DNA of 64,000 bases, from positions 310,001 through 374,000 of the forward strand of contig NZ_FSRB01000001.1 of the NCBI RefSeq assembly GCF_900129635.1, written 5' to 3'. Position numbers and translations under genes: made by a program. The notes under the pieces were generated by a model, which was not told the DNA's origin, ran no database searches, and saw only the letters and a program-made list of their open reading frames with translations. Origin of the DNA: Singulisphaera sp. GP187 (GTDB lineage Bacteria > Planctomycetota > Planctomycetia > Isosphaerales > Isosphaeraceae). Shown here piece after piece: positions 17,493-26,120 of the stretch. Position 1 is the first letter of the stretch. The number at the start of each line of letters is the position of its first letter.

Positions 17493-18728
17493 TCATACGG
17501 CCGCGGCGACAGCGTCGGTCATGGCCCGGCCGCGCTTGGCGATGAACGCGCGGGCCTTGGCGATCTTGGCCTTGGTTTCCTCGGGTTCGCGAACGAGTGC
17601 CAGCAGGCGATTCGAGATCTCTTCACCCTGGGCGGCCTCAACCTCGAAGAGCCAGTCGCCCAGACCGACGTCGCGCCACATTTGCCCCTTGCGCGTATCC
17701 GTGGGCTGGCGGACGTGGATGGCTGGGGTGCCGTTGGCGATGGCGATGATGGGCGAGTGCATTTCGCAACTGACGACGGCGGCGGCCCGCGCGTAGGTCG
17801 AGGCGGCCTCGTCCGTCAGCCAGTAGTCCGGGCGGACGACGACCTGCGGCTTCACATCCTCGGGAAGCCGATCGAAGAGCAGGGGGCGGAGCAACTCGAC
17901 CTGGTACGTCATCTCCGGACAGAGCAGGGCCTTGTTTCCCGTGGTCCGCACCCAGCCGACGATGGCGGCCCGGAGCTTGGCGTGGTCCGACTCGGCGTGC
18001 GCTTCGTTCACCGCTTCTCGCTTCGCGACCTCCTCGGGCTTCACGCTCTTGCGGATCTTCCAGTAGGGCGTATAACGCAGGCGCGGGACGAAGCAGGCGA
18101 ACTTCCCTGGCTCCAGGGCGTGCTCACGGAGAAACGCGTCGGCCTTCGAGTCGTCGCGGAGGTCGAGGAAAAAGGTCGCGTCCGGCCCGAATTCCCGGTG
18201 CGGGCAGGGGGACTTGCTCGCCTCGAGGGCGTGCAGCGAGTCGGTGTCGCGGCAGAAGACGGCTTTCGCGTCGCCGAGCAGGTCGCGCCTGTCCTTGATC
18301 TCGGCATCATTGAGCGTGATCCCGCCAATGACGTACGGCTTGCCCGTCTTCCGCCACTTGGCGATGTCGGCCGCGGCGACGAAACCAGGCCCCGACCCGT
18401 GCAAGCAGACGTCGCACTCCTCGAGCGCGGCGTTCTTCTCCTCCACCGTCTTGGCGATCCGGAGCCTGGGAAACCGCGCCCGGAGCATCGCCTCTACACC
18501 GTTGTCGATCGACGACGGCCAGAGCGTGACCTCTGGCTCGGGTGACTGGGTTTCCAGCAGGGTGAGCATCCCCGGCGTATGGGCGATGTCGCCGATGTTA
18601 ATCGTCTGCCACGAGGAGCGAAGCAGGATCCGTCGTGGTGCTTTTTTCCCAGGCGCCGCGCCGGCGATGGAAACCGCGGCCGCGCCCACGGTGGCGAGGA
18701 AATGACGACGTGAGAGTCGATGACTCAT
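17493..18728 (-). CDS. Tat-exported polysaccharide pyruvyl transferase-family protein
   Basis: 411 residues from the ATG at 18728. That start begins a Tat signal, MSHRLSRRHFLATVGAAAVS, so the much longer upstream reading frame is discarded. The body matches polysaccharide pyruvyl transferases (CsaB-like): NIGDIAHTPGMLTLLETQ at the N-terminus, CLHGSGPGFVAAADIAKWRK, GPDATFFLDL, and near the C-terminus SCEMHSPIIAIANGTPAIHV. These enzymes transfer pyruvate from phosphoenolpyruvate to sugars of cell-wall or exported glycans. A Tat leader is odd for a PEP-using enzyme, because PEP is cytoplasmic; the protein may have another role. It is a single gene with 238 bp of upstream noncoding DNA. Confidence 0.75.
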   Translation of the reverse strand: MSHRLSRRHFLATVGAAAVSIAGAAPGKKAPRRILLRSSWQTINIGDIAHTPGMLTLLETQSPEPEVTLWPSSIDNGVEAMLRARFPRLRIAKTVEEKNAALEECDVCLHGSGPGFVAAADIAKWRKTGKPYVIGGITLNDAEIKDRRDLLGDAKAVFCRDTDSLHALEASKSPCPHREFGPDATFFLDLRDDSKADAFLREHALEPGKFACFVPRLRYTPYWKIRKSVKPEEVAKREAVNEAHAESDHAKLRAAIVGWVRTTGNKALLCPEMTYQVELLRPLLFDRLPEDVKPQVVVRPDYWLTDEAASTYARAAAVVSCEMHSPIIAIANGTPAIHVRQPTDTRKGQMWRDVGLGDWLFEVEAAQGEEISNRLLALVREPEETKAKIAKARAFIAKRGRAMTDAVAAAV

Positions 18729-18966
18729 GCGCGTTTGATCCTCTTGAATGAAACGAGGTCCGTTGCGGGGGCGTGCTTCTTCCGCTCCCATTGAGCGCCG
18801 GGCAACGCAGTGCGGAGGACCGACCGTTCGAGAGGTTGCAAGCGCACTTTGGACCCAACGGCCGCACCCGGACGCGACGACCCATCCTGTCACACCCGCC
18901 AAGCGCTGTAAACAAACCGCCCGAATCCGGCTTGCGTCGTGCTTCGGTGTTCCAAATTTGTTCCAG

Positions 18967-19272
18967 TCAAGGCAGGTCAGGAGGGTGGTGCCGTTCCTCG
19001 AAACCGGCGATCCGCCGGATGTCGGCGAAGATCGCCATGATCGCCAGGTTGCGCGCCGAGCAGACGTCGGGATCGATCTCGGCCTCCTTGCCAAACTCGT
19101 CGCGAGTCGTTGCGCCGATCTTGGGGACGGTGACACGGAGCAGCGTTGCATAAACCTTCAGTCGCTCCGTCTGCGCGTCGTAAACGTCCGGGATCTCCTC
19201 CTCGAGCGCAGCGTCGTCGTCCTCGACGAACACGTCGTCGGCATTGGCATCGAGAGCGGGGTCGGTCGTCAT
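18967..19272 (-). CDS. Small acidic hypothetical protein
   Basis: 101 residues from the ATG at 19272 (GGAG about nine bases upstream; a GTG five codons earlier is also possible). The first ~35 residues are strongly acidic (DDVFVEDDDAALEEEIPDVY). The rest reads as a helical domain: AQTERLKVYATLLRVTVPKI, DEFGKEAEIDPDVCSARNLA, IMAIFADIRRIAGFEERHHP. No family is recognised. It lies upstream of the pyruvyl transferase-like gene on the same strand, but 238 bp away, so linkage is uncertain. Confidence 0.6.
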   Translation of the reverse strand: MTTDPALDANADDVFVEDDDAALEEEIPDVYDAQTERLKVYATLLRVTVPKIGATTRDEFGKEAEIDPDVCSARNLAIMAIFADIRRIAGFEERHHPPDLP

Positions 19273-20036
19273 CCGCTGAGTCTCCACGGGCCGGGGCTGA
19301 GGGGCGAACGGTCAAAAATCGTGATGCGGATCGGCCGGGCCGTACGGGGTCGGCCGACGGATTGCGGAGCGAACCAAGGTGCGTGGCGGCAGGGTTTCAG
19401 GAGGGAATCGGCGTCGATTCCCCCAAGCTTCAAATAGCCCAAGTCTCGGTGCCATAGGGTCTTGCCGTGCCCCGTCAGCCGTCCGAGAAGCTCGGGGCAA
19501 GGTCGTCGCAAGGCTCCGTTACCCGCAATTCCGGCGACCGCCGGGCAGGGCGTTCCCGATTTCAGGGTGACGGACCGTCACAAATCCCCGGACTCGCCCG
19601 TAGAACTATTCAGGCAATCTCTTTTCCTGCGCTGGCGTAGTACGGTATACTGGCGCAAGCACGCAGATTAACCCCAATGAGCACAATGGCTTTCGTCGGA
19701 CGGTGAGACTTGCAGCGGCACGGGTCAAAGCCTGTGAACCAAGGCTCACGCGGACGGATTCGGGAACGTCAAATTCGGTGGGTGCGGAGCATCTCGCACC
19801 CGAGTCGCGACGTTCACGAGAACCTTGACCTTCAAGCAAGATCATCCTGTCGTCGTTCTCCATGCCGGGATCTGATACCATCAGCCTTTCGCCCGAGAAG
19901 CCGCCGCCCATCAACTTCATAAGGCGGAGGATCCGGTCGAAAGCGCGTCCCGGCCGGTGATTGAAGTGCATCAAGCCAGACGAGACGATTTGTTCAGCGA
20001 ATCCGGCTACCCCTCTAGTCGATTGAGGACCGAACC
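19273..20036. other. Long intergenic region upstream of the first pseudopilin gene
   Basis: About 760 bp with no supported gene. A weak sigma-70-like match on the plus strand (TTTCCT, 17 bases, TATACT near 19650) could be a promoter for the pseudopilin. GAGGAC lies just before the start at 20037 as a ribosome-binding site. Short minus-strand frames here lack conserved features. Confidence 0.4.
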
Positions 20037-21575
20037 ATGAGACGTCGCGGGTTTACGCTCATCGAACTCCTGATCGTCATGGTGATCATCGGGATCCTCA
20101 TCGCCTTCATCCTCAAGGCCGCCATGGGAGGCGTCCGCCGCGCCGAGGAGAAGGCGACCATCGCCTTGATCGCCAAGCTTGAGCAGGCGTTCACCGACCG
20201 AGTGGATGCGCTGACAACCTATCGGGCGGATCCGACTCCGTTTCACTACGCGTTGGCATCACTGTATAACGGTACGTCGCTGAATCCAGACGGCTCTCTG
20301 AAGCCGATTCAGAGCGTCCAGCGTGCCCAGGCCATTGCCCAGTTCGACTACGTCCGGGCGCAACTTCCGGATGTGTTCGTAGTCCAAAACGCGAATCCTT
20401 CGACGACCGCAGCGGGGGATTACCCATTCAATTTCGCTGGAGCAACCGCCACCGTTCCTATTGGAGCCGACAACGCGGGCAACGGAACGGTCACTGGAGT
20501 CTACGGCGCTGCCTTTGAAATCGCTGGCGGGTTATATAAGCAACTTGGCTATCATCCCAAGGGCTACGACGGCAACGACAACAACGGCGATGGCAGTGTA
20601 GACGACGCATTGGAAGGGATCGGGAGTCTGCCGGCCGCTGAGCAGGCAGTCGTGTTGCAACGACTCGCTAAGCACACGCACAAGACCGCTCGTTCGGAGA
20701 TGCTCTACGCGATCCTTGTCGAAGGCGGTGGGGTGTACGGTAGCTCATTCGACAAGGACGACTTCACAAGTAAAGAGGTCCAGGATACGGACGGCGACGG
20801 GCTAATGGAGTTCGTGGACGCGTGGGGCGAACCGCTTCAATTCTACCGCTGGCCGATCTTGTACCGCTCGGATTCGCAGAAGGGCTACCCCGACACGGCG
20901 AAGTTGACACTCGACGCGGCCGCCGGTCTCAAGCCTGGTCCCTACTCCAGCGCCTACGAGTCACGCGAACAAAACCCCATCGATCCGAACCAGACCTTAG
21001 TGGCACCAGCGTGGTGGGGAAGCAGCTTCAATACCGCCGTCCCGGCTGTCGTTGGAGTCAACGCTGGTTCGCTCAGTGGTCAAGCAATCACGTTTATGAA
21101 TAATTTTGGGCCATGCCTCGTCGATCCAACCGCGTTGAACGCCGGAGCACCGTCTAGCGCCACGTTCTGGGATCGCTCGACCGTTGCGAGCCCGACTGCC
21201 ACCGGGCCAATTTATCCCCGCCGTGCGTTCTACAGTCGTTTTCTGATCCTCTCCGGGGGGCCAGACAAGATGCCAGGCGTCGCCCAACTTGGAGTTAACT
21301 ACGCCGGCATCGACGATCGGAGCACGATCGAGATTCCGGGTGGCACCACCGGCACAAGAGATACAAGTGGTGCTGCTGTATCTCCAGGCGCGGTCATCAA
21401 CCTGCTCATCGAAAGCCAAGGCGGTAAGGTCGATCTGAACCGGGCTGACCAGTTTGGCAAGCTGTCAACGTTTGGCACGAATGGCCGCAACGATACCAAC
21501 TCCCAACTCGAGTACTACAGCCAAGACGACATCACAAGCCAGAACCTTCAGGGCACTGGCGGCCCGCTTCAGTAA
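20037..21575 (+). CDS. Large type IV pilin/type II pseudopilin-like protein (copy 1)
   Basis: 512 residues beginning MRRRGFTLIELLIVMVIIGI, a class-III signal with cleavage expected after Gly5 by prepilin peptidase. A ~25-residue hydrophobic helix follows, then RRAEEKATIALIAKLEQAFT. The protein is three to four times longer than normal pseudopilins and is not the DUF1559 type. Two Asp/Asn-rich loops, DGNDNNGDGSVDD (~residues 180-192) and DTDGDGLMEFVD (~248-259), look like calcium sites; the second leads into AWGEPLQFYRWPILYRSDSQ. It should sit in a pilus-like fibre or secretion pseudopilus in the envelope. The neighbour at 22389 is a close paralogue. Confidence 0.82.
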   Translation: MRRRGFTLIELLIVMVIIGILIAFILKAAMGGVRRAEEKATIALIAKLEQAFTDRVDALTTYRADPTPFHYALASLYNGTSLNPDGSLKPIQSVQRAQAIAQFDYVRAQLPDVFVVQNANPSTTAAGDYPFNFAGATATVPIGADNAGNGTVTGVYGAAFEIAGGLYKQLGYHPKGYDGNDNNGDGSVDDALEGIGSLPAAEQAVVLQRLAKHTHKTARSEMLYAILVEGGGVYGSSFDKDDFTSKEVQDTDGDGLMEFVDAWGEPLQFYRWPILYRSDSQKGYPDTAKLTLDAAAGLKPGPYSSAYESREQNPIDPNQTLVAPAWWGSSFNTAVPAVVGVNAGSLSGQAITFMNNFGPCLVDPTALNAGAPSSATFWDRSTVASPTATGPIYPRRAFYSRFLILSGGPDKMPGVAQLGVNYAGIDDRSTIEIPGGTTGTRDTSGAAVSPGAVINLLIESQGGKVDLNRADQFGKLSTFGTNGRNDTNSQLEYYSQDDITSQNLQGTGGPLQ

Positions 21576-22388
21576 TTGCCTTGGCTTCGGGTAAGCAAGT
21601 CCTGTCTCTCTCTGGTGCTTGATTTTCCCCCTCTGCTCCCTTTTCCGGGGAGCAGAGGGGGCTTTTGCAATTGCCGATTCTCGAGACCAGGACTTTCTCA
21701 CAAAGCCTGGCCTGTGACGTGGTGATGAAACGCCGCTTGACCTGCTGAACGATCCAACTCGTCCAGCCCGGTTCCACCTGGTGATTGACCGGATGCCGTC
21801 AAGCCTCTCGCGATGCCCTGGCTTTGCCGACCGAGCAGACCGGCTTAAGGTGTGGAACACGTCGCCAATTCCCACCGCCTTCGTGAAGCCGAATCACTGG
21901 GATTTCCTCCACGGTCATTCGCCGTCCCACAGGCGAACGACCGGTCGGTTGGCTGCGCCTCACGAACCGCCGGTTCAGAGCGTCGATGATCTCGCCGGCA
22001 GTTGTGTCGTTGGCCGAGCGTAATCCGTCGTCAATGTCCATCGCGGCCCTCGTGCGCGAGCGACTCGGCTCCGGGCAGTCCCGGCTCCGCCGAACGCTGG
22101 TCGATTCCTTAGCCTGTTGAGAAAAATCAACGAGCGGCTAATTATTTGCTTGGCGCTTGAGTCGAGCATACGTTTTGTGAATTATCATAACGATGGACTT
22201 CGGTTCGAAGAACATCTTGTGATTGGCCATTGATTGCCTAGGTTGAGAGGGCCAATGCTCGATTTGCTTTTATTGCAAGGTCCTCGATATAAGTCATTGA
22301 TTGATGGCATGATTGACTGGATAGATGTCAGTAATGGGAGCTACGGAGAGCCAGCGTCTCATCGAACTCAACTCGAGAGGACTGGGTC
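21576..22388. other. Intergenic region between the two pseudopilin genes
   Basis: About 810 bp. It holds the terminator at 21627-21661. A minus-strand open frame at 21799-22041 (80 residues) has no recognisable similarity and is not called. From ~22100 to 22388 the DNA is markedly AT-rich and probably contains the promoter of the second pseudopilin gene; GAGAGGAC precedes its start. Confidence 0.45.
21627..21661 (+). terminator. Rho-independent terminator after pseudopilin copy 1
   Basis: CCCCCTCTGCTCCC pairs perfectly with GGGAGCAGAGGGGG (14-bp stem, seven-base loop), followed by CTTTTGC. It lies about 50 bases after the stop codon, so the two pseudopilin genes are probably separate transcripts. 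Confidence 0.82.
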
Positions 22389-23909
22389 ATGGTGCAACGC
22401 GGATTCACGCTGATTGAATTATTGGTAGTGATAGTAATTATTGGAATTCTTATTGCCTTTATCATTCGTGCGGCGATGGGTGGTGTCCGTCGTGCCGAGG
22501 AGAAGGCGACCATCGCCTTGATCGCCAAGCTCGAAACCGCGATGACGGACCGGGTGGACGCACTGACGAACTATCGGGCTGAACCGACGCCGGCCCACTA
22601 CACGATGGCCGCTCTTCATCATCGTGGTGCGAAGCGCATCGAGAGCATTGAACGTGCTCAAGTCATTGCTCAATTCGACTACCTCCGGTCTGTGCTTCCC
22701 GATGTTTTTTTCGTCCAACCCAAGGCTGTGGTCACCCCGGGGTTCTATCCGGTGAACTTCGCGGCTGCGGTGTTTGGCGTGGCGGGCAATGCGACGGATT
22801 ATATGCTGCCGCTTGGGGCTAACGCAGGCGGAGTCCCTGTTAGAGGAATGTATGGCGCCGCGTTCGAAGTGTCCGCCGGCATTTATAAGCAACTTGGCTA
22901 CTGTTCGAAGGGGTATGATGGTAACGACAATAACAGCGACGGTTACATCGATGACTTTTTCGAGGGAGTGATGGATTTATCCGAGGCCGAAGTAGTCGTG
23001 ATCAAAGAGCGACTTGCGAGGCACAAGCACAAGACCGCCCGAAGTGAGATGCTCTACGCGATCCTCGTCGAGGGGGTCGGCGTATCTGGAGGCGTATTTG
23101 ACCGCGATGATTTCACGAGCAAGGAGGTCCAGGATACCGATGGGGACGGTCTACTTGAGTTCGTCGATGCTTGGGGCGAACCGCTTCAGTTCTATCGCTG
23201 GCCGATCCTGTTCCGATCGGATTCGCAGAAAGGGTTTCCAGATCTCGCAAAGCTAAGAGCCGACGTCGCCGAAGGCCGAACTCCTGGTCCGTACTCTAGC
23301 GTTTATGAATCGCGCGAGCAGAACCCGCTGGATCCCAACCAAACCTTGTTGGCTCCCGCGTGGTGGGGAAGCGATTTCAATAACGCGGTTCCGGGCGAAT
23401 ATGGCACAGCCAGCGGCAAGATAAGTGGGGCAGCGAGGTTTTTTATGGCTCATTTTATTACGCTTGTTGATCCAATGGCGACATCGGGAACGATTGCCTC
23501 TAATGCTACCTTTTGGGACCGCTCAACCGGAACCGATACCGGTTACTACGTCCGACGGGCCTATTACAGCCGGTTTCTCATCCTCTCGGGTGGTCCAGAC
23601 AAGATTCCCGGCGTGGCGCAACTCGGCGTCAACTACAGGGCCATCGACGATCGAAGTGTTTTTCCTCTCGCCAGTGGTGCCGTAGAGTCGTTGCGGGATT
23701 CAAGTGGGTCACCCATGTCTTATTCGAATGTGGCAAACTTGCTGGTCGAAAACCAAGCAGGTCGAGTGGACCCGGATCGCGTTGGTTCGATTCAAAGCGT
23801 CCGATTTGGCGGCAAACTGCGAAACGATACAAACACGATGCTAGAATACGTTGGACTGGACGATATCACGAGTCAGATGTTTCAGTCCGTTGGCGGTCCC
23901 TTGCAGTAA
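22389..23909 (+). CDS. Large type IV pilin/type II pseudopilin-like protein (copy 2)
   Basis: 506 residues beginning MVQRGFTLIELLVVIVIIGI, with the prepilin-peptidase site after the Gly at position 5 and a membrane helix. It is similar throughout to copy 1: RRAEEKATIALIAKLE, KGYDGNDNNSDGYIDDFFEG, QDTDGDGLLEFVDAWGEPLQ, SRFLILSGGPDKIPGVAQLG and the C-terminal DDITSQMFQSVGGPLQ. Both Asp-rich, probably calcium-binding, loops are kept. DNA in and before the gene is less GC-rich than in copy 1. It likely forms part of the same fibre or secretion apparatus, perhaps as a variant subunit. Its 3' end overlaps the convergent phage-cassette gene by 44 bp. Confidence 0.82.
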   Translation: MVQRGFTLIELLVVIVIIGILIAFIIRAAMGGVRRAEEKATIALIAKLETAMTDRVDALTNYRAEPTPAHYTMAALHHRGAKRIESIERAQVIAQFDYLRSVLPDVFFVQPKAVVTPGFYPVNFAAAVFGVAGNATDYMLPLGANAGGVPVRGMYGAAFEVSAGIYKQLGYCSKGYDGNDNNSDGYIDDFFEGVMDLSEAEVVVIKERLARHKHKTARSEMLYAILVEGVGVSGGVFDRDDFTSKEVQDTDGDGLLEFVDAWGEPLQFYRWPILFRSDSQKGFPDLAKLRADVAEGRTPGPYSSVYESREQNPLDPNQTLLAPAWWGSDFNNAVPGEYGTASGKISGAARFFMAHFITLVDPMATSGTIASNATFWDRSTGTDTGYYVRRAYYSRFLILSGGPDKIPGVAQLGVNYRAIDDRSVFPLASGAVESLRDSSGSPMSYSNVANLLVENQAGRVDPDRVGSIQSVRFGGKLRNDTNTMLEYVGLDDITSQMFQSVGGPLQ

Positions 23910-24312
23910 CACTTTTGACATCACGTAGGCAATTAAAACAATCTTGGTGTCCTACCTTTCCTCCGACTCCCTTCCCCTTAGAGCAGCGATTCACTCCGCA
24001 TCCGCACGTCGATGATGCTTGCCAGTGTTGGCATGTCTTCATTCGGATTAGCAGTAAGAGCGACTCGGCAACCTGAGGCTGGATTCTCGCGATATTAATC
24101 TTCAAGGTTGGTTTCACGGTCAGCTGGTCAGAGTTGTAGACCACCTCGGCATGAGGTGGAGACCAACTGAGGATTCGATCGGTTGCCACAGGATCCTCCT
24201 CGGCCGATTTCTGACAATACGAGCCGTCCCTCACATATTGCCCGATGCAGGGCATGGTCAGGTTTGCAGCAATCCGAGGACAATCGAGACACTCTTTTGC
24301 GAGTTTCAACAT
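23866..24312 (-). CDS. Cys-rich hypothetical protein at the distal end of the phage cassette
   Basis: 148 residues. The ATG at 24312 is favoured over an earlier in-frame start because it gives a 7-bp overlap with the preceding gene and has GGAG upstream. The N-terminus MLKLAKECLDCPRIAANLTM followed by CIGQYVRDGSYCQK resembles short Cys-rich proteins seen after tail genes, probably metal-binding. A second Cys cluster (CQHWQASSTCGCGVNRC) lies near residue 110. No family is recognised. The 3' end runs 44 bp into the convergent pseudopilin gene, so the last ~15 residues are less certain. Confidence 0.5.
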   Translation of the reverse strand: MLKLAKECLDCPRIAANLTMPCIGQYVRDGSYCQKSAEEDPVATDRILSWSPPHAEVVYNSDQLTVKPTLKINIARIQPQVAESLLLLIRMKTCQHWQASSTCGCGVNRCSKGKGVGGKVGHQDCFNCLRDVKSVTARDRQRTETSDS

Positions 24313-25739
24313 CCAGCTCCGATCGAATCGGCGTTGAGAGGGATTGACGACTGGTAGCAGGCCACAACCGCAGAGGAGTGGTATGACTGAAGCGGCCAAC
24401 TTACGTCGTAGCCAAAATTGTTGATGTCGCCAAAAAAAACTTCAGTGATCATGACACAGACCTGCCCTGTATAAAATGCTCCGTCAAATGTTGTCGTGAT
24501 CGACCCCGTTCCCAAGATCGTGCCGTCGTCGTCGTTGGTGACGGTGATGCTCCCTGTGCAACCCGGGGCGTTGGTGCGAGCTTCAAAGCAAACCGATGTG
24601 ATCGAAGTGACGGTGACATTCGTGGTCGAGCACGCCATGACCTCGAAAGCCAGAGTTCGCGTTGCCCCTGACGGGTACGTGATCGTGGCGGTGTAGGATC
24701 CGTGGCCGACTCGAAGGCATAGCTGGCCGTTCGCGTCGCCCGTTCCTGTGGCCACTCCTGTGCCGGTGGTTGAGACCGTTGCGCCGGGGACAAAAATCGT
24801 CCCGGATGAGGTGCAGCGGAGGAATGTGAAGCAGACCGTTCCCAGTGAATCGCTCGGAAAGGTCACGGACACGTGGTTGTCTTGGTTGCAGACGGCGTTG
24901 ATTGTCGCGGTGCGATCGGTGGCTCCGGGGACTTGGACGGTTACGCCATAATTGCCCGCGGAGGGGATTTCGAGGCAGCACTGGCCTTTCACGGTGGCCG
25001 AGGCTGCCGCGCCCGTGCCTGGGCCAGCGCCTGGGAAGGTGATGGTTGCTGAGGTGTAGTGGGAGCCGCCGTCGGTCAACACAAGGTTGGTGATCTGGCC
25101 ACCGACGACGTCGAAGGTGCCGGCGGCACCGCTGCCGTCGCCGCTGATGCCGAGGGGGTAGCCGGTTCCGTTGGTGTAACCGGATCCCGAGTGGGAGAGA
25201 GTCAGCCCGGTGAGGGTCCCGGAGGTGAGGCCGGTGGCGACGAGGTTCGGGGGATCGGCCGAGTCGTGGATGGTGACCGTGGCGCCGTAGACGGGGGTCG
25301 CGGGTGAGCATCCGTCGCTGTCGATCGTGACGCAGATCCGGCCGTTCTCACACGTCGGCGTTCCAAAACCGACCCACTGGAACCGCCAATCGCCGGCGGC
25401 GGTCCAGGTGATCGGCACGACCTTGCCGGCCAGGCCCGGCTTGTCGTTGAGCTCGTAGACGTTGGTCGTTCCGCGGTCGCCGTTGGCCATGACCTCCCAG
25501 GTGCCGGCGGCGGCGTCGCGGACTTCCTGGAAGGAGTAGGGGGAGGTTGAACCCGAGAGGAGGGCCCAGGTCGGTTGGGGCATGGCCATGGCCAGGCATT
25601 TGCCGGTCGGGCTGGACCAGAGGCGGAGGTAGCGGCCGGCCACGGCAAGGTTGGCGAACCGCTCGAGCTTCGCGGCGATCGCGTTGAACAGGTCGGCTTC
25701 GATCGGGGCGCCGGGCTTGACGTGTTGGAGTTTGGCCAT
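24306..25739 (-). CDS. Tail-tip/fibre-like protein with adaptor domain and Cys-rich beta repeats
   Basis: 477 residues. Residues ~1-125 (VKPGAPIEADLFNAIAAKLE ... AAGDWRF) are homologous to the complete neighbour protein at 25743-26114, suggesting a shared anchoring domain. The remainder is Gly/Thr/Ser-rich and built from Ig- or carboxypeptidase-regulatory-like modules: CVTIDSDGCSPATPVYGATV, LEIPSAGNYGVTVQVPGAT, VPGATVSTTGTG, and a final Cys-containing module. Such beta modules are common in fibre proteins that contact the host surface. About 17 cysteines suggest disulfides or metal sites outside the cell. It is four bases from the next gene, so the two are co-expressed. Exact tail position is inferred. 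Confidence 0.65.
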   Translation of the reverse strand: MAKLQHVKPGAPIEADLFNAIAAKLERFANLAVAGRYLRLWSSPTGKCLAMAMPQPTWALLSGSTSPYSFQEVRDAAAGTWEVMANGDRGTTNVYELNDKPGLAGKVVPITWTAAGDWRFQWVGFGTPTCENGRICVTIDSDGCSPATPVYGATVTIHDSADPPNLVATGLTSGTLTGLTLSHSGSGYTNGTGYPLGISGDGSGAAGTFDVVGGQITNLVLTDGGSHYTSATITFPGAGPGTGAAASATVKGQCCLEIPSAGNYGVTVQVPGATDRTATINAVCNQDNHVSVTFPSDSLGTVCFTFLRCTSSGTIFVPGATVSTTGTGVATGTGDANGQLCLRVGHGSYTATITYPSGATRTLAFEVMACSTTNVTVTSITSVCFEARTNAPGCTGSITVTNDDDGTILGTGSITTTFDGAFYTGQVCVMITEVFFGDINNFGYDVSWPLQSYHSSAVVACYQSSIPLNADSIGAGC

Positions 25740-25742
25740 GGG

Positions 25743-26114
25743 TCAGCAGGTCCCCGCGAGGAAGCGCCAGTCGCCCGACGCCGATCGCCAGAGCTGGATA
25801 TACGTGTTCGTCGCGACGGACGTGTTGCCTTCGACCTCGTAAGCGACATCCGTCAGCGTGCCCGCCGTCCAGGTCCCGCCGGAGTCGGGGAACTGCTCGG
25901 TGAATGGGTACGTCCCGCTTGCGAGCGGGCCCGTGACCTTGCCCCAGATGGGCTCGGAGGTCACGGCGTCGAGCACGTAGCCGTCCGGGTCTGCGATCAT
26001 GTTCAGGCTTCCGCCCTGGCCGACGGAGAGGTTGCACTGGTTGGCGGCGTCGATCAGCCGGTTGAAGTCGGTGTCGGTGATCGGGTCGCCCGGCTTGACG
26101 CGCGGGAGTTTCAC
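25743..26114 (-). CDS. Small tail protein, stand-alone adaptor domain
   Basis: 123 residues starting MKLPRVKPGDPITDTDFNRL. It aligns over its whole length with the N-terminal domain of the following gene (VKPG-x-PI, FN-x-x-x-A, and the terminal SGDWRF motif). It is therefore probably the basic tail-tip unit to which the larger protein was added by duplication and fusion. No membrane segment or signal is seen. It lies six bases from the gene before it and three from the gene after it, inside the tail block. No named phage family is recognised. Confidence 0.6.
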   Translation of the reverse strand: MKLPRVKPGDPITDTDFNRLIDAANQCNLSVGQGGSLNMIADPDGYVLDAVTSEPIWGKVTGPLASGTYPFTEQFPDSGGTWTAGTLTDVAYEVEGNTSVATNTYIQLWRSASGDWRFLAGTC

Positions 26115-26120
26115 GATGGG

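Noticed and set aside
17493..19151. 552-residue version of the pyruvyl transferase-like gene
   Set aside because: The first ~140 residues are low-quality sequence; a Tat signal with a good start lies at 18728.
19606..19974. 122-residue minus-strand frame upstream of the pseudopilin
   Set aside because: No recognisable domain, poor start context and untypical composition.
21799..22041. 80-residue minus-strand frame between pseudopilins
   Set aside because: Some protein-like character but no family, no ribosome-binding site and lies in a low-GC intergenic region.
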